Positions 22,004 to 31,274 of a stretch of 32,444 bases of DNA are shown here, piece after piece. The notes under the pieces are model-generated. The model was not told the DNA's origin and did no database searches. It saw nothing but the letters and a program-made list of their open reading frames with translations. Source of the stretch: CAZFDE01 sp964517795 (GTDB lineage: Bacteria > Planctomycetota > Phycisphaerae > Sedimentisphaerales > Anaerobacaceae); the NCBI GenBank assembly GCA_964517795.1, contig CAZFDE010000030.1, positions 1-32,444 on the forward strand, written 5' to 3'. The position numbers and the translations under genes are program-made. The number at the start of each line of letters is the position of its first letter. Position 1 is the stretch's first letter.

Positions 22004-24196
22004 ATGACAGACTTCGAAAAGAAGCAAATTCTTAAATTTGTCGGGCATCCGGATTATCGTCCGGTTAATATCAAAAAACTGGCGAAATCCCTGGGTGTCG
22101 AAGACGATCAACTGCCCGCTTTCCAAAAAGCCGCCGATCGGCTTCGCAAAGAAGGGCACTTGATCTTCGGCAGCGGCAATGCGATTTCACTGCCGGCCAT
22201 GCCCTCTCGGGTAGTGGGCATCTACCGCGGCAATCCGAGCGGATTCGGTTTTGTGGTACCCGAACAAACCAATGTCCACGGCGATCTGTTTATTCCGCCG
22301 GGCCGCAATGGCGGTGCGGTCACCGGTGATACAGTGGCTGCCAAAGTTACCAAAAGTCGCGGCCGCGGCGGGCGATACAGCGGAACGGTCATTGATATCC
22401 TCGAACGGGCGAATAACCGGTTTGTCGGGACGTTGGTGCGAAAACAAAGTCAATGGTTTATTCTGCCGGATGGGAAGGGATTTACCGAACCGATTCTGGT
22501 TGAAGATGTAACCGCCAAAAATGCCCGTGAGAAGGACAAGGTCGTCGTTGAGGTGATCCGGTTTCCGGTTGGCGATTATCCGGCACAAGGAGTAATTGTT
22601 GAGGTGCTTGGACGTTCAGGGACCTACGAAACCGAAATCTCCGCGATCATCCACAGCTATCACCTGCCGATTGAATTCGACCGTGAATGTTTGCAGCAGG
22701 CATCGCAGACAGCCGGGCAGTACGACCCGGATAATCTTGTTAGCCGTGAGGATATTACCGACAAGGTGATTATCACGATCGATCCGCCCGATGCCAAGGA
22801 TTTTGACGATGCGATCAGTCTCGAGACCGATGGCGACGGCAACCGGGTGCTCGGCGTGCATATCGCCGATGTCAGTACGTTTATCAAGGAAGATTCGCCG
22901 TTGGATATCGAAGCACGAAAACGGGGCAACAGCGTTTATCTGCCGCGGCGGACGATCCCGATGCTGCCGGAGGTGCTCAGTAACGGCATTTGCAGCCTGC
23001 AGCCGGACCAGAAACGGTTCACCAAGAGCGTATATATCACCTACGACGATGATGGCGAAGTCGTCGGGCGGCGATTCGCCAATTCGCTGATCTGTTCAAG
23101 CAAGCGGCTGACGTATCAGCAGGCCGACAAGATCCTCAAAGGCAAGCACAGCAATAAGAATATTCCCAAAAAAGTGGTCACGCTGCTCAAAGGCATGGAA
23201 AAATTAGCAAGCGCGATCGAAAAGCGGCGTTACCGCAACGGGATGCTGCATCTGGATATGGTCGAGACGGAGCTGATTTTCGATAAGGCCGGGCGCGTAG
23301 TTGATGCAGCCCCGGCCGATGACAGTTATCCGCACACGATTATCGAGATGTTCATGGTCGAGGCGAATGAGGCGGTTGCCTCGGTTCTGGATCGAAAGAA
23401 TATATCCCTGATGCGGCGAGTTCACCCCGAGCCGAATGCGTTGAACCTTGAGAACCTGGCATATGTACTCAAGTCGATGGGAATCGCAATCCCAAAAAAT
23501 GCGAGCCGGTTTGTTCTTCAGGATGTGCTCGAAGCGGTAAGGGGTAAGGATATCGGTTTTGCCGTCAATATGCTTGTATTGCGAAGTTTCGAGAAAGCGG
23601 TCTATTCACCGGCCAATATGGGGCATTACGCCTTGGCGAGCCGTCATTATTGTCATTTCACCAGCCCGATCCGTCGGTATGCAGATTTAATTGTACATCG
23701 GCGACTGGCGTCGTTGATGGCGAATAGGCGACCGTCATCTCAGGACGAGCTCGATCTGGTCGAAGTGGGCGGCCATATCAGCTTTACCGAGCAGCGGGCG
23801 GCCGACGCGGAAGAGGAACTCAAGACCGTGTTGATCCTGATTATGCTCAAAAATCATCTCGGTGAGACGTTCGACGGCGTGACGACCGGGCTGACGCGAT
23901 TTGGGGTCTTTGTACAATCGGTCAAGTATGGGATCGAGGGACTGATCCAGGTCAATGAACTCGGACCGGACGACTGGGTATTCGATAAGAAAACACAATC
24001 GATCACGGGCGGTTACACCGGTGTTTCGATCCGGATGGGACAAAAAATTGCTGTGCGGATTGCTTCGGTTGATATTGCGGCCAGACAACTGGGCCTGATC
24101 CCCTCTGAGCCGCTGGTGAAAAAGACTGCTCGTAAAACCAGGAAAACAAAACATAAACCCAAATCACGACGAACCACCAAACGCCGCCGCAGGTAG
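22004..24196 (+). CDS. rnr: Ribonuclease R
   Basis: RNase R is a processive 3'-5' exoribonuclease that degrades structured RNA. The 730-residue protein has an N-terminal winged-helix-like region (about 1-65), cold-shock domains (GNPSGFGFVVPE near 77-88, then residues 140-200) and the RNB catalytic domain from about 210. The metal-binding motif is DPPDAKDFDDAI (260-271), with Asp260, 266, 268 and 269. HYCHFTSPIRRYADLIVHR lies near 550. A C-terminal S1 domain starts near FDGVTTGLTRFGVFVQ. The last 25 residues are a Lys/Arg tail, as in many RNase R proteins. Length and order are normal. Confidence 0.96.
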   Translation: MTDFEKKQILKFVGHPDYRPVNIKKLAKSLGVEDDQLPAFQKAADRLRKEGHLIFGSGNAISLPAMPSRVVGIYRGNPSGFGFVVPEQTNVHGDLFIPPGRNGGAVTGDTVAAKVTKSRGRGGRYSGTVIDILERANNRFVGTLVRKQSQWFILPDGKGFTEPILVEDVTAKNAREKDKVVVEVIRFPVGDYPAQGVIVEVLGRSGTYETEISAIIHSYHLPIEFDRECLQQASQTAGQYDPDNLVSREDITDKVIITIDPPDAKDFDDAISLETDGDGNRVLGVHIADVSTFIKEDSPLDIEARKRGNSVYLPRRTIPMLPEVLSNGICSLQPDQKRFTKSVYITYDDDGEVVGRRFANSLICSSKRLTYQQADKILKGKHSNKNIPKKVVTLLKGMEKLASAIEKRRYRNGMLHLDMVETELIFDKAGRVVDAAPADDSYPHTIIEMFMVEANEAVASVLDRKNISLMRRVHPEPNALNLENLAYVLKSMGIAIPKNASRFVLQDVLEAVRGKDIGFAVNMLVLRSFEKAVYSPANMGHYALASRHYCHFTSPIRRYADLIVHRRLASLMANRRPSSQDELDLVEVGGHISFTEQRAADAEEELKTVLILIMLKNHLGETFDGVTTGLTRFGVFVQSVKYGIEGLIQVNELGPDDWVFDKKTQSITGGYTGVSIRMGQKIAVRIASVDIAARQLGLIPSEPLVKKTARKTRKTKHKPKSRRTTKRRRR

Positions 24197-24221
24197 TACT
24201 TGCCGGTAGATTTTCAGTTTC

Positions 24222-24250
24222 TTGACAGTTCTTATTAAATCTGGCATAGT
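24222..24250 (+). promoter_or_regulatory. Putative promoter of efp-secA
   Basis: TTGACA (24222-24227), a 17-base spacer and CATAGT (24245-24250) precede efp. TAGTAT two bases on is an alternative -10. The leader would be about 45 bases and carries the GGAG site. secA begins 15 bases after efp, so both genes are probably driven from here. Confidence 0.55.
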
Positions 24251-24300
24251 ATTAGGCTTAGCGTTTGAAAATAAGACAGTTATTTAAATTGGAGATATGG

Positions 24301-24861
24301 ATGAAAGCCTCGGAAATGAGTAAGGGCCAGACGGTCATGATCGACGGCAAGTTGTGCGTGATCTTGGATTATCAGCATGTGAAACTGGGCAAAGGAGGGG
24401 CGGTCTATCAGACCAAGATCAAGAGCATCGAGGATGGGACCATTTTCACCCAACGGATCCGCTCTGAAGATACGATCGAGGAGGCCTATCTGGATAAGCG
24501 CAATTACGAGTACCTGTATTCGTCCGGCTCTGAGCACGTGTTGATGGATACGACCAATTACGAGCAGATCACGCTCGATGATGATGCGTTTGGCGACGGG
24601 CCAAAATATCTCAAACCCAATGCCCAGCTTCAGGTCAGTTTGTTTGAAGGTCGGCCGGTTGTTGTTACACTGCCCAATACGGTCGAATTGGAGGTAACCG
24701 ATACAGCCCCGGAAATCAAGGGGGCGACTGCAACGAACCAGTATAAGCCCGCGACGCTCGAGACAGGCTTGACGATCCAGGTGCCGCCGTTTATCAAGGT
24801 GGGTGAGCTGATCAAAGTGGATACGCGAACCGGCGAGTATTTGACACGCGTCAAAGATTGA
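24301..24861 (+). CDS. efp: Translation elongation factor P
   Basis: EF-P binds stalled ribosomes between the P and E sites and helps form peptide bonds at proline stretches. The 186-residue protein starts MKASEMSKGQTV; GGAG lies about 7 bases before the ATG at 24301, so 12 upstream in-frame codons are excluded. The first domain loop reads VKLGKGGAV, with Lys31 at the tip (equivalent to E. coli Lys34). Leu29 stands where KPGKG-type proteins have Pro. YLDKRNYEYLYSSGSEHVLM and the final domain (VPPFIKVGELIKVDTRTGEY) are typical. No EpmA, EpmB, EarP or YmfI gene is in the window, so the tip modification is unknown. Confidence 0.96.
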   Translation: MKASEMSKGQTVMIDGKLCVILDYQHVKLGKGGAVYQTKIKSIEDGTIFTQRIRSEDTIEEAYLDKRNYEYLYSSGSEHVLMDTTNYEQITLDDDAFGDGPKYLKPNAQLQVSLFEGRPVVVTLPNTVELEVTDTAPEIKGATATNQYKPATLETGLTIQVPPFIKVGELIKVDTRTGEYLTRVKD

Positions 24862-24876
24862 TATGATACGAGAGTT

Positions 24877-27800
24877 ATGCCTTTAAAGACGATAACCAAG
24901 GCGATGTTAAAGCTCTTCGGCTCCCGAAACGAGCGGCTGATCAAGAGTTATTCCGTCATTGCTCAGCAGGCCAATGAACTGGAACCGAGTGTTCAGGCCT
25001 TAAGTGACGAGCAGCTCAAGGCCAAAACCGGTGAGTTCAAACAGCAGTTGGCCGATGGCAAGAATCCCGATGAATTGCTTGCTGAGGTCTTTGCGGTGGT
25101 TCGTGAAACCGCTCTGCGTCATGTCCAGATGCGGCATTTCGATGTGCAATTGATCGGCGGCAATGTGCTCTATGACGGCAAAATCGCGGAGATGGCAACC
25201 GGCGAAGGAAAAACGCTGGTGGCAACACTGGCTGCTTATATGGTGCATTTGACCGGCCGCAAGGTGCATATTGTAACGGTGAACGATTATCTGGCCAAGC
25301 GCGATGCCGAGTGGATGCGGCCGGTTTATGAGGCGTTGGGATTGACGGTCGGAGCAATCCAGAGCGATATGGACTCGGCCGGTGAGGACCGCAAACAGCA
25401 GTACGCCTGCGATATCACTTACGGCACCAATAACGAATTCGGATTTGATTATCTGCGCGATAATATGAAAACCTCATTGGAACAAATGGTACAGGGGCCG
25501 CTGGATTATGCCATCATCGACGAGGTGGATTCGATCCTGGTTGATGAGGCCCGTACACCACTGATTATTTCCGGGCCGGCGGTCGATGATGTCAATCGTT
25601 ATAAACGCGCAGACCAGGTGGCTCGCAAATTGATTTCGCTGCAATCCGCCTATGACCGGATCAAGCAGCAGATCGACAACACTGAAAAGGCAATTGCCTC
25701 AGCGCAGAGTGAATTATCTGAGGCAAAAAAGACGAAAGATGTCGGCCGTACAGAAAAGGCCCAGCAGAAGCTGGAAAAACTCCAATCTGATCTGACAGAC
25801 CTTGAACATCGACTCGAATCGGCGACCCAGTATTATGAGGTTGAGTTGGATCGCAAACAAGTACATCTGACGCATGAGGGGATATCCGCCGCCCAGGAAG
25901 AGGCGGGTGTCGGGTCATTCTTTACCGGTTCGAATATGGAGTGGCCGCATTTGCTGGAGCAGGCGGTTCGGGCGCATACAACGTTCGAACGGGAGAAGGA
26001 TTATGTGGTGATGGACGGCAAGGTCGTGATTGTGGATGAGTTCACCGGCCGACTGATGCACGGACGGCAGTGGTCAGACGGGTTGCACCAGGCAATCGAG
26101 GCCAAGGAGAGCGTTCAGATCAAGGAAGAATCGCAGACCCTGGCGACGATCACGCTTCAGAATTTGTTTAAGCTGTACGGGCAGATCGCCGGTATGACCG
26201 GGACGGCAGCCACCGAGTCCGAAGAATTCATGAAGATTTACGGGATGGAAGTGGTGGTGATCCCAACCAATAAGCCCTGTATTCGGGACGATCGGGAAGA
26301 TGTGATTTATAAAACGCACAAAGAGAAGTTTGCGGCAATTGTCGAGCAGATCAACGAAATCAGCGGCGAAGGACGACCGATTCTGGTGGGAACCGTCAGT
26401 ATCGAAAAGAGCGAACTGTTGTCTGATATGCTCAAACGCACTTACGGGATTGAGCATGAGGTGCTCAATGCCAAACAGCATGCCCGTGAAGCGGTGATCG
26501 TGGCCAAGGCCGGCCAGCAGCATCAGGACCGAAGCGGCAAGCTTCGCGGTAATGTGACGATCGCGACGAACATGGCCGGTCGCGGGACGGATATTAAACT
26601 CGGCGAGGGGGTTGCCGAAATTGGCGGTTTGCATATCCTCGGCACTGAGCGGCACGAGGCGAGGCGAATCGATAATCAGCTTCGCGGCAGGGCCGGCCGA
26701 CAGGGAGATGCCGGATCAAGCCAGTTCTTTTTGTCATTCGATGACGATCTGCTGGCATTGTTCGCAGGTGAGAAAATCGTCAAGCTCTTATCGCTGCCGA
26801 TGTTCGGGTGGGAAGAGGGTGAGCCGCTGCCGCCGCATCGACGCATATCCAGCATGATCGAGAAGACCCAGAAAAAAGTCGAAGAACGCAATTACGATAT
26901 TCGAAAGAGTCTGCTCGAATACGACGAGGTGATGGACTATCAGCGGAAGATCTTTTATTCGCGTCGGCGAAAGATCCTGGCGGGCAAGAATCTCAAGGCG
27001 ATCATTATGGAGATGATCGAATCGACAATCGAAGAGAACTGCGATCAGATCCTTGCGCCGGGATATCATTTGCGGTCGATCGCCGAGTATGCCAAAACGC
27101 TTTTTCCGGTCGAGGTCAATCCTTCCGATCTTTCGGACCTGACCGCCGATGAGATCGAAGCGATCATTAAAGAGAAGGCCGCCGATCAGGTCAAAAACGA
27201 GATATCGCTTTCGTTGGGCGAGTATCTGGAGGATTATTCCGATCCATCCAGTTGGGACGCCAACGGCCTGTCGAAGTGGGCGATGAGTTCTTTTCAAGTC
27301 GATATTCGATCGTCAAAGATACGGCAGATGAGCCCAGAAGAGATTGAATCGCAGCTTCAGGATGCAGCCGCCGAGCAAATTCAAAAAAAGGATTGCTCGA
27401 AACTGGTGGAGTTTATGAAACCGGATTTTCAGGTAAAAGTCCTGAGCGAGTGGGCGAAGGCCAAATTTGATATCAAACTGGATTCCCAAGCGATTACTGA
27501 TTTAAAAAGTGACGAAATTAAAGACCTTTTAAGAGAAAAAGTTGCGGATAAATATCGCCAGCGTGAGATCGAATATCCGGTCGAATTTGCGATGAATATG
27601 GTGTATGGTCCGCAGGGGTCGAATATTTATGGCTACGAGTCACTGGCGAATTGGGCAAATCAGAAATATGATGCCGGTTTTACACCTGAATCACTGCAGG
27701 AGATAAAACCCAAGGAGCTTCACAGACGGCTGATCGATCTGAGTAAACAATTTAATAACGGTCAGCTTGAAACATTGGTCGATGGAAAGATTCGTGAATA

Positions 27801-28374
27801 TTCGCCACAACAGTTAGCGGACTGGGCAAATGAGCGATTAAATGCGGATTTGATTTCAGATGATCTGAATGACCAAAGCGATCGCCGTGAGGTGCTGCTC
27901 GAAGCCGGGCGTGAATTTATGCGGCGTGAATTGTCGGATCTGGAGAAATATGTGCTGGTACAGATCTATGATTCGGCGTGGAAAGACCATCTGTACGTGA
28001 TGGACCATTTAAAAAGCAGTATCTGGACCCGTTCGTTTGCCGAAAAGGATCCGAAAGTTGAATACAAACGAGAGGGATTTCGGCAGTTCAATGAGATGCT
28101 CAAGACAATCGAAGATCGGGTGACCGATATAATTTTCAGGATCCATCTGGAGGCCGGCACACAGGCGCGAAGTGTCTGGAACGTTTCACAAACAGCCCAC
28201 GACGAGGTAGGGCAGTTTGCGATGGCGGAAAAGCAGCGGGCGGCCGCCCAGGCGCCGCAAGGCGAAGTCAAGACCAAGCAAATACGCGTAGAACAGAAAA
28301 AGGTCGGGAGAAACGATCCTTGTCCGTGCGGTTCCGGCAAAAAATACAAAAAATGCTGCGGTAAAACGACTTAA
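24877..28374 (+). CDS. secA: Protein translocase ATPase SecA, long form with two insertions
   Basis: SecA drives export through SecYEG. Walker A is MATGEGKT (106-113), Walker B carries DEVD (215-218), and the second nucleotide domain has TIATNMAGRGTDIKLGEG and QLRGRAGRQGD (601-611). The scaffold helix region ends near the WKDHLYVMDHL motif (1035-1045). The C-terminus has a SEC-C zinc motif with Cys1149, 1151, 1160 and 1161. At 1165 residues it is about 250-300 longer than usual. One addition is a Lys/Glu/Gln coiled coil (about 252-318) inside the preprotein cross-linking domain. The other expands the helical-wing region (about 735-1015) into five repeats carrying a (L/I)xx(W/Y)A motif. It follows efp by 15 bases. 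Confidence 0.97.
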   Translation: MPLKTITKAMLKLFGSRNERLIKSYSVIAQQANELEPSVQALSDEQLKAKTGEFKQQLADGKNPDELLAEVFAVVRETALRHVQMRHFDVQLIGGNVLYDGKIAEMATGEGKTLVATLAAYMVHLTGRKVHIVTVNDYLAKRDAEWMRPVYEALGLTVGAIQSDMDSAGEDRKQQYACDITYGTNNEFGFDYLRDNMKTSLEQMVQGPLDYAIIDEVDSILVDEARTPLIISGPAVDDVNRYKRADQVARKLISLQSAYDRIKQQIDNTEKAIASAQSELSEAKKTKDVGRTEKAQQKLEKLQSDLTDLEHRLESATQYYEVELDRKQVHLTHEGISAAQEEAGVGSFFTGSNMEWPHLLEQAVRAHTTFEREKDYVVMDGKVVIVDEFTGRLMHGRQWSDGLHQAIEAKESVQIKEESQTLATITLQNLFKLYGQIAGMTGTAATESEEFMKIYGMEVVVIPTNKPCIRDDREDVIYKTHKEKFAAIVEQINEISGEGRPILVGTVSIEKSELLSDMLKRTYGIEHEVLNAKQHAREAVIVAKAGQQHQDRSGKLRGNVTIATNMAGRGTDIKLGEGVAEIGGLHILGTERHEARRIDNQLRGRAGRQGDAGSSQFFLSFDDDLLALFAGEKIVKLLSLPMFGWEEGEPLPPHRRISSMIEKTQKKVEERNYDIRKSLLEYDEVMDYQRKIFYSRRRKILAGKNLKAIIMEMIESTIEENCDQILAPGYHLRSIAEYAKTLFPVEVNPSDLSDLTADEIEAIIKEKAADQVKNEISLSLGEYLEDYSDPSSWDANGLSKWAMSSFQVDIRSSKIRQMSPEEIESQLQDAAAEQIQKKDCSKLVEFMKPDFQVKVLSEWAKAKFDIKLDSQAITDLKSDEIKDLLREKVADKYRQREIEYPVEFAMNMVYGPQGSNIYGYESLANWANQKYDAGFTPESLQEIKPKELHRRLIDLSKQFNNGQLETLVDGKIREYSPQQLADWANERLNADLISDDLNDQSDRREVLLEAGREFMRRELSDLEKYVLVQIYDSAWKDHLYVMDHLKSSIWTRSFAEKDPKVEYKREGFRQFNEMLKTIEDRVTDIIFRIHLEAGTQARSVWNVSQTAHDEVGQFAMAEKQRAAAQAPQGEVKTKQIRVEQKKVGRNDPCPCGSGKKYKKCCGKTT

Positions 28375-28441
28375 TAGCAAACGTTTCAGTTGTCGAATAA
28401 CTGTTCACATCCACTGCTCATATAGTTTACGAACAAACGTG

Positions 28442-29869
28442 TTATTTGCTTGTCGGGATCGGCCATTGGTTTTTGCCCGCCGATGGATGTATCGGCGCAT
28501 CCGGCAAGCCTTTATGCCATTTGAGCAGTTTTTCAGACAATGCCGCCACAACTTGCGGGTTGTTGTCCGCGACATTATCCACTTCAGACAGATCATTGGG
28601 GATATCGTAAAGCTCGATCCGGCTCTTATCGGGATTCATTAAAAGCTTGAAGTTCTTGTCACGGATCGCCATCAGCGGGGGATTGTTGATGGGATGACCG
28701 AGGAGTTGATACCGATATTCCCAAAACAGCGGTTTTTTGCGAGTAAAAGGTTTATTTTCAAAAATAACCGATGCATCTTCGCCGTCGATCTCAAGTTTAG
28801 AGGTATCGATACCGGCCAGCGATGCGATTGTCGGCAGATAATCGACACCGGATATCAGGCTGTCATTATCAACACTTCCGGGTTGGGTATGGCCGGGCCA
28901 GCGTATGATAAATGGCACACGAACGCCGCCTTCATAGATGCTGCGTTTTCGTCCTCGAAACGGTCCGGGTGAGCCGACGCCGGAATGAGATGCCTCGCCG
29001 ATGTAAATGTCTTCGGGGCCGTTATCGCTGGAAAAGATGACCACCGTGTTATCGTATAATCCGGCCGCCTTGAGTTTACTCAAAAATATTCCGATCTGGC
29101 GGTCCATTTCCGTGACGGTCGCCATGTAAATTTTATTGGCGCTTTTATGCTCAGTGCCTGTTTCCGCCCACCATATGCCGTCATACCGCTGCATTTGTTC
29201 TTCGGATGGATTCAGCGTCGAGTGAGTGTCAGCCAGCCACGCCTGAACATAGAACGGATTTTCCTTATTTCTTTCAATAAAGCCCCACGCTTCATCTAAA
29301 ACCATCTTCGTACTGACTGGCCGATTATCTATTGCAAAAATTCCCCACTCCCTCGATGCGATCTTATATTCATCGAAACCGTAATCGTTGGGCGTCGGGG
29401 CATCTTTAATATAGGGATGCGAAAGATGCCATTTGCCGTAGTGGCCGGTTCGATAGCCGTTTTGTTGAAGAAGCCGGGTAATTGTCATGTACTTTGGATC
29501 GAGCCAGTCGGGCATGCCATTTTCGACATTGTGTTCATGGCCGGCGATTGCGCCATGAATATCCATGGTGGCGGGGAATTTACCTGTCATGAATCCGACT
29601 CTGCTGGGCGAACAGACCGGGGCATTAACATAGAATTGCGTAAATAATCTTCCCTCTTTCGCAAGCTGATTGAGATACGGGCTCTGGATCCGCGGATTGC
29701 CATAGCAATTGAGGTCGCCCCAACCCAGGTCATCGGCAAAGATAAACACAAAATTCGGCTTATCCGTCTGGTGGGGCTTTGCGGTTACAGTTTTTGAGGG
29801 GATTATACCAGGAATACATGAAGCGGCCAAAAAAGCCGAAGACGTTCGAATAAAATCTCTGCGATTCAT
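28442..29869 (-). CDS. Tat-exported S1-family sulfatase (arylsulfatase-like)
   Basis: The N-terminus MNRRDFIRTSSAFLAAS is a Tat signal (RRDFI), so the folded enzyme is exported. The metal site begins IFADDLGWGD (Asp46, Asp47). The maturation motif is VCSPSR, with Cys86 to be converted to formylglycine. HYGKWHLSH (about 145) and SSDNGPED with FRGRKRSIYEGGVRVP are further family signatures. Sulfatases of this type remove sulfate from polysaccharides or small esters, and planctomycetes often carry many. At 475 residues it is complete. No formylglycine-generating enzyme is in the window. It is 23 bases downstream of miaB with a strong AAGGAGGT site 4 bases before the ATG, and converges on secA. 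Confidence 0.94.
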   Translation of the reverse strand: MNRRDFIRTSSAFLAASCIPGIIPSKTVTAKPHQTDKPNFVFIFADDLGWGDLNCYGNPRIQSPYLNQLAKEGRLFTQFYVNAPVCSPSRVGFMTGKFPATMDIHGAIAGHEHNVENGMPDWLDPKYMTITRLLQQNGYRTGHYGKWHLSHPYIKDAPTPNDYGFDEYKIASREWGIFAIDNRPVSTKMVLDEAWGFIERNKENPFYVQAWLADTHSTLNPSEEQMQRYDGIWWAETGTEHKSANKIYMATVTEMDRQIGIFLSKLKAAGLYDNTVVIFSSDNGPEDIYIGEASHSGVGSPGPFRGRKRSIYEGGVRVPFIIRWPGHTQPGSVDNDSLISGVDYLPTIASLAGIDTSKLEIDGEDASVIFENKPFTRKKPLFWEYRYQLLGHPINNPPLMAIRDKNFKLLMNPDKSRIELYDIPNDLSEVDNVADNNPQVVAALSEKLLKWHKGLPDAPIHPSAGKNQWPIPTSK

Positions 29870-29892
29870 ATAACCTCCTTTAAAATATATGA

Positions 29893-31266
29893 TTATATTA
29901 AATCCCCAAACAGTGTCAAGGGGCTTGTTTGTACGATTTTTACCTTTGCAAATGAGCCGGCAAGCGTCTGCGGGCCGTGAAATACGACGATCCAGTCACC
30001 GGGGGTGCGACCGATCAATTGCGGTTGATCTTTTTTGTTCACATTGGCTTTTTTGCTGAGGCCTTCGACAAGAACCGTAACAGTAGCATCCTGAAATTGT
30101 TTACTCAGGGTATTACTGATCTTTTCCTGTTCGTTTAACAAGGTGATGTTCCGCTGTTTTTTCACTTCATCGGGAATATTATCCTGCAAACGGTGATCGG
30201 CCGTCGTGCCTGGCCGCGGCGAGTATTTAAAGATATATGCATTTTTGTATTGTGCTTTTTGCAGCAGATCAACCGTTTCAGCAAAATCCTTTTCGGTTTC
30301 ATCCGGGAAACCGACAATAAAATCACCGGCAACCGATATATCCGGAACAATTCTGCGTACCTCATCGAGCATATTTAAGTATTCTAAGGCCGTGTAGTGA
30401 CGATTCATCGCCTTGAGGATACGATCGGATCCGCTCTGGGCGGGCAGGTGCAGATAGGGGCAAACCTTTGCCAAATCCGCCATTGCATGGCAAATCTGCG
30501 AAAAATATTTTTGCTGGGGATAACTGGTTACAAATCGGATCCACTCAATACCCTCAATTTGAGCGGCCATCTCGAGAATATCTGCGAGACAGTATATTTT
30601 ATCGCCGGCCTTGTATTCGTAGGAATTAACAGTCTGGCCGAGAAACGTAATCTGTTTTACGCCTTCGGCAGCGAGTCGTTTAACCTGTTCGATAATGACA
30701 TGAGGACTGCGCGAAGATTCGGGCCCGCGAACATAGGGGACGATGCAATAGGTGCAGAATTTATCGCAGCCGCGCATCACACGGACATACGCCTGAGAGG
30801 GAATATTGTTATCCGCCCGGTCATAAACGCTTTCAAATTCTTCCAGTGCCGGGTTTTCGGGTTCAGTTTTTCGTATTGAGTGGGTAATACTGACCGTTTT
30901 TCGATGAGCATCCAGTGCGGATTCAATCAGTTCGGGTACATCGCAAATTTGACCGGGGCCGCAGACGATATCGACGGCTTTTTGCTTCAAAAGCTCTTCG
31001 CCAAGCCGCTGGGCCATACAACCGATAACGGCGACGACAAGCTGGGGCTTGTTCTCCTTGATATGCTTGAGGTGGCCCAGGTGCGAGATCACCCGCTGCT
31101 CGGCGTGTTCGCGTACCGAGCAGGTATTGATCACGACGGCATCTGCCTCTTTGACCTTCTCGGTCAGAGTAAATCCGCGCTGCAGCAGGGCGGCCTCGAC
31201 CAGGGCGGTGTCGAGTTTGTTCATCTGACAGCCGAAACTTTTTATGTGGACATATCTCGTTTCCAT
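29893..31266 (-). CDS. miaB: tRNA-2-methylthio-N6-dimethylallyladenosine synthase MiaB
   Basis: MiaB adds the 2-methylthio group to i6A37 of tRNAs. The N-terminal cluster domain uses Cys13 (SFGCQMNKLD), Cys49 (NTCSVREHA) and Cys83 (IGCMAQR). The radical SAM site is RGCDKFCTYCIVPYVRG, with Cys167, 171 and 174. GDFIVGFPDETEKDF and a C-terminal TRAM domain ending the protein follow. The 457-residue length is usual. MiaB is favoured over RimO or MtaB by the SFGCQMN start and the CIVPYVRG motif. No SD is visible; the promoter at 31275-31302 places the transcript start at the ATG. The sulfatase gene follows in the same direction. Confidence 0.95.
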   Translation of the reverse strand: METRYVHIKSFGCQMNKLDTALVEAALLQRGFTLTEKVKEADAVVINTCSVREHAEQRVISHLGHLKHIKENKPQLVVAVIGCMAQRLGEELLKQKAVDIVCGPGQICDVPELIESALDAHRKTVSITHSIRKTEPENPALEEFESVYDRADNNIPSQAYVRVMRGCDKFCTYCIVPYVRGPESSRSPHVIIEQVKRLAAEGVKQITFLGQTVNSYEYKAGDKIYCLADILEMAAQIEGIEWIRFVTSYPQQKYFSQICHAMADLAKVCPYLHLPAQSGSDRILKAMNRHYTALEYLNMLDEVRRIVPDISVAGDFIVGFPDETEKDFAETVDLLQKAQYKNAYIFKYSPRPGTTADHRLQDNIPDEVKKQRNITLLNEQEKISNTLSKQFQDATVTVLVEGLSKKANVNKKDQPQLIGRTPGDWIVVFHGPQTLAGSFAKVKIVQTSPLTLFGDLI

Positions 31267-31274
31267 TGAAGGTC

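Noticed and set aside
28405..28596. 63-codon minus-strand frame at the end of the sulfatase gene
   Set aside because: It overlaps the sulfatase C-terminus in another frame, and its translation is Arg/Lys-rich with no SD.
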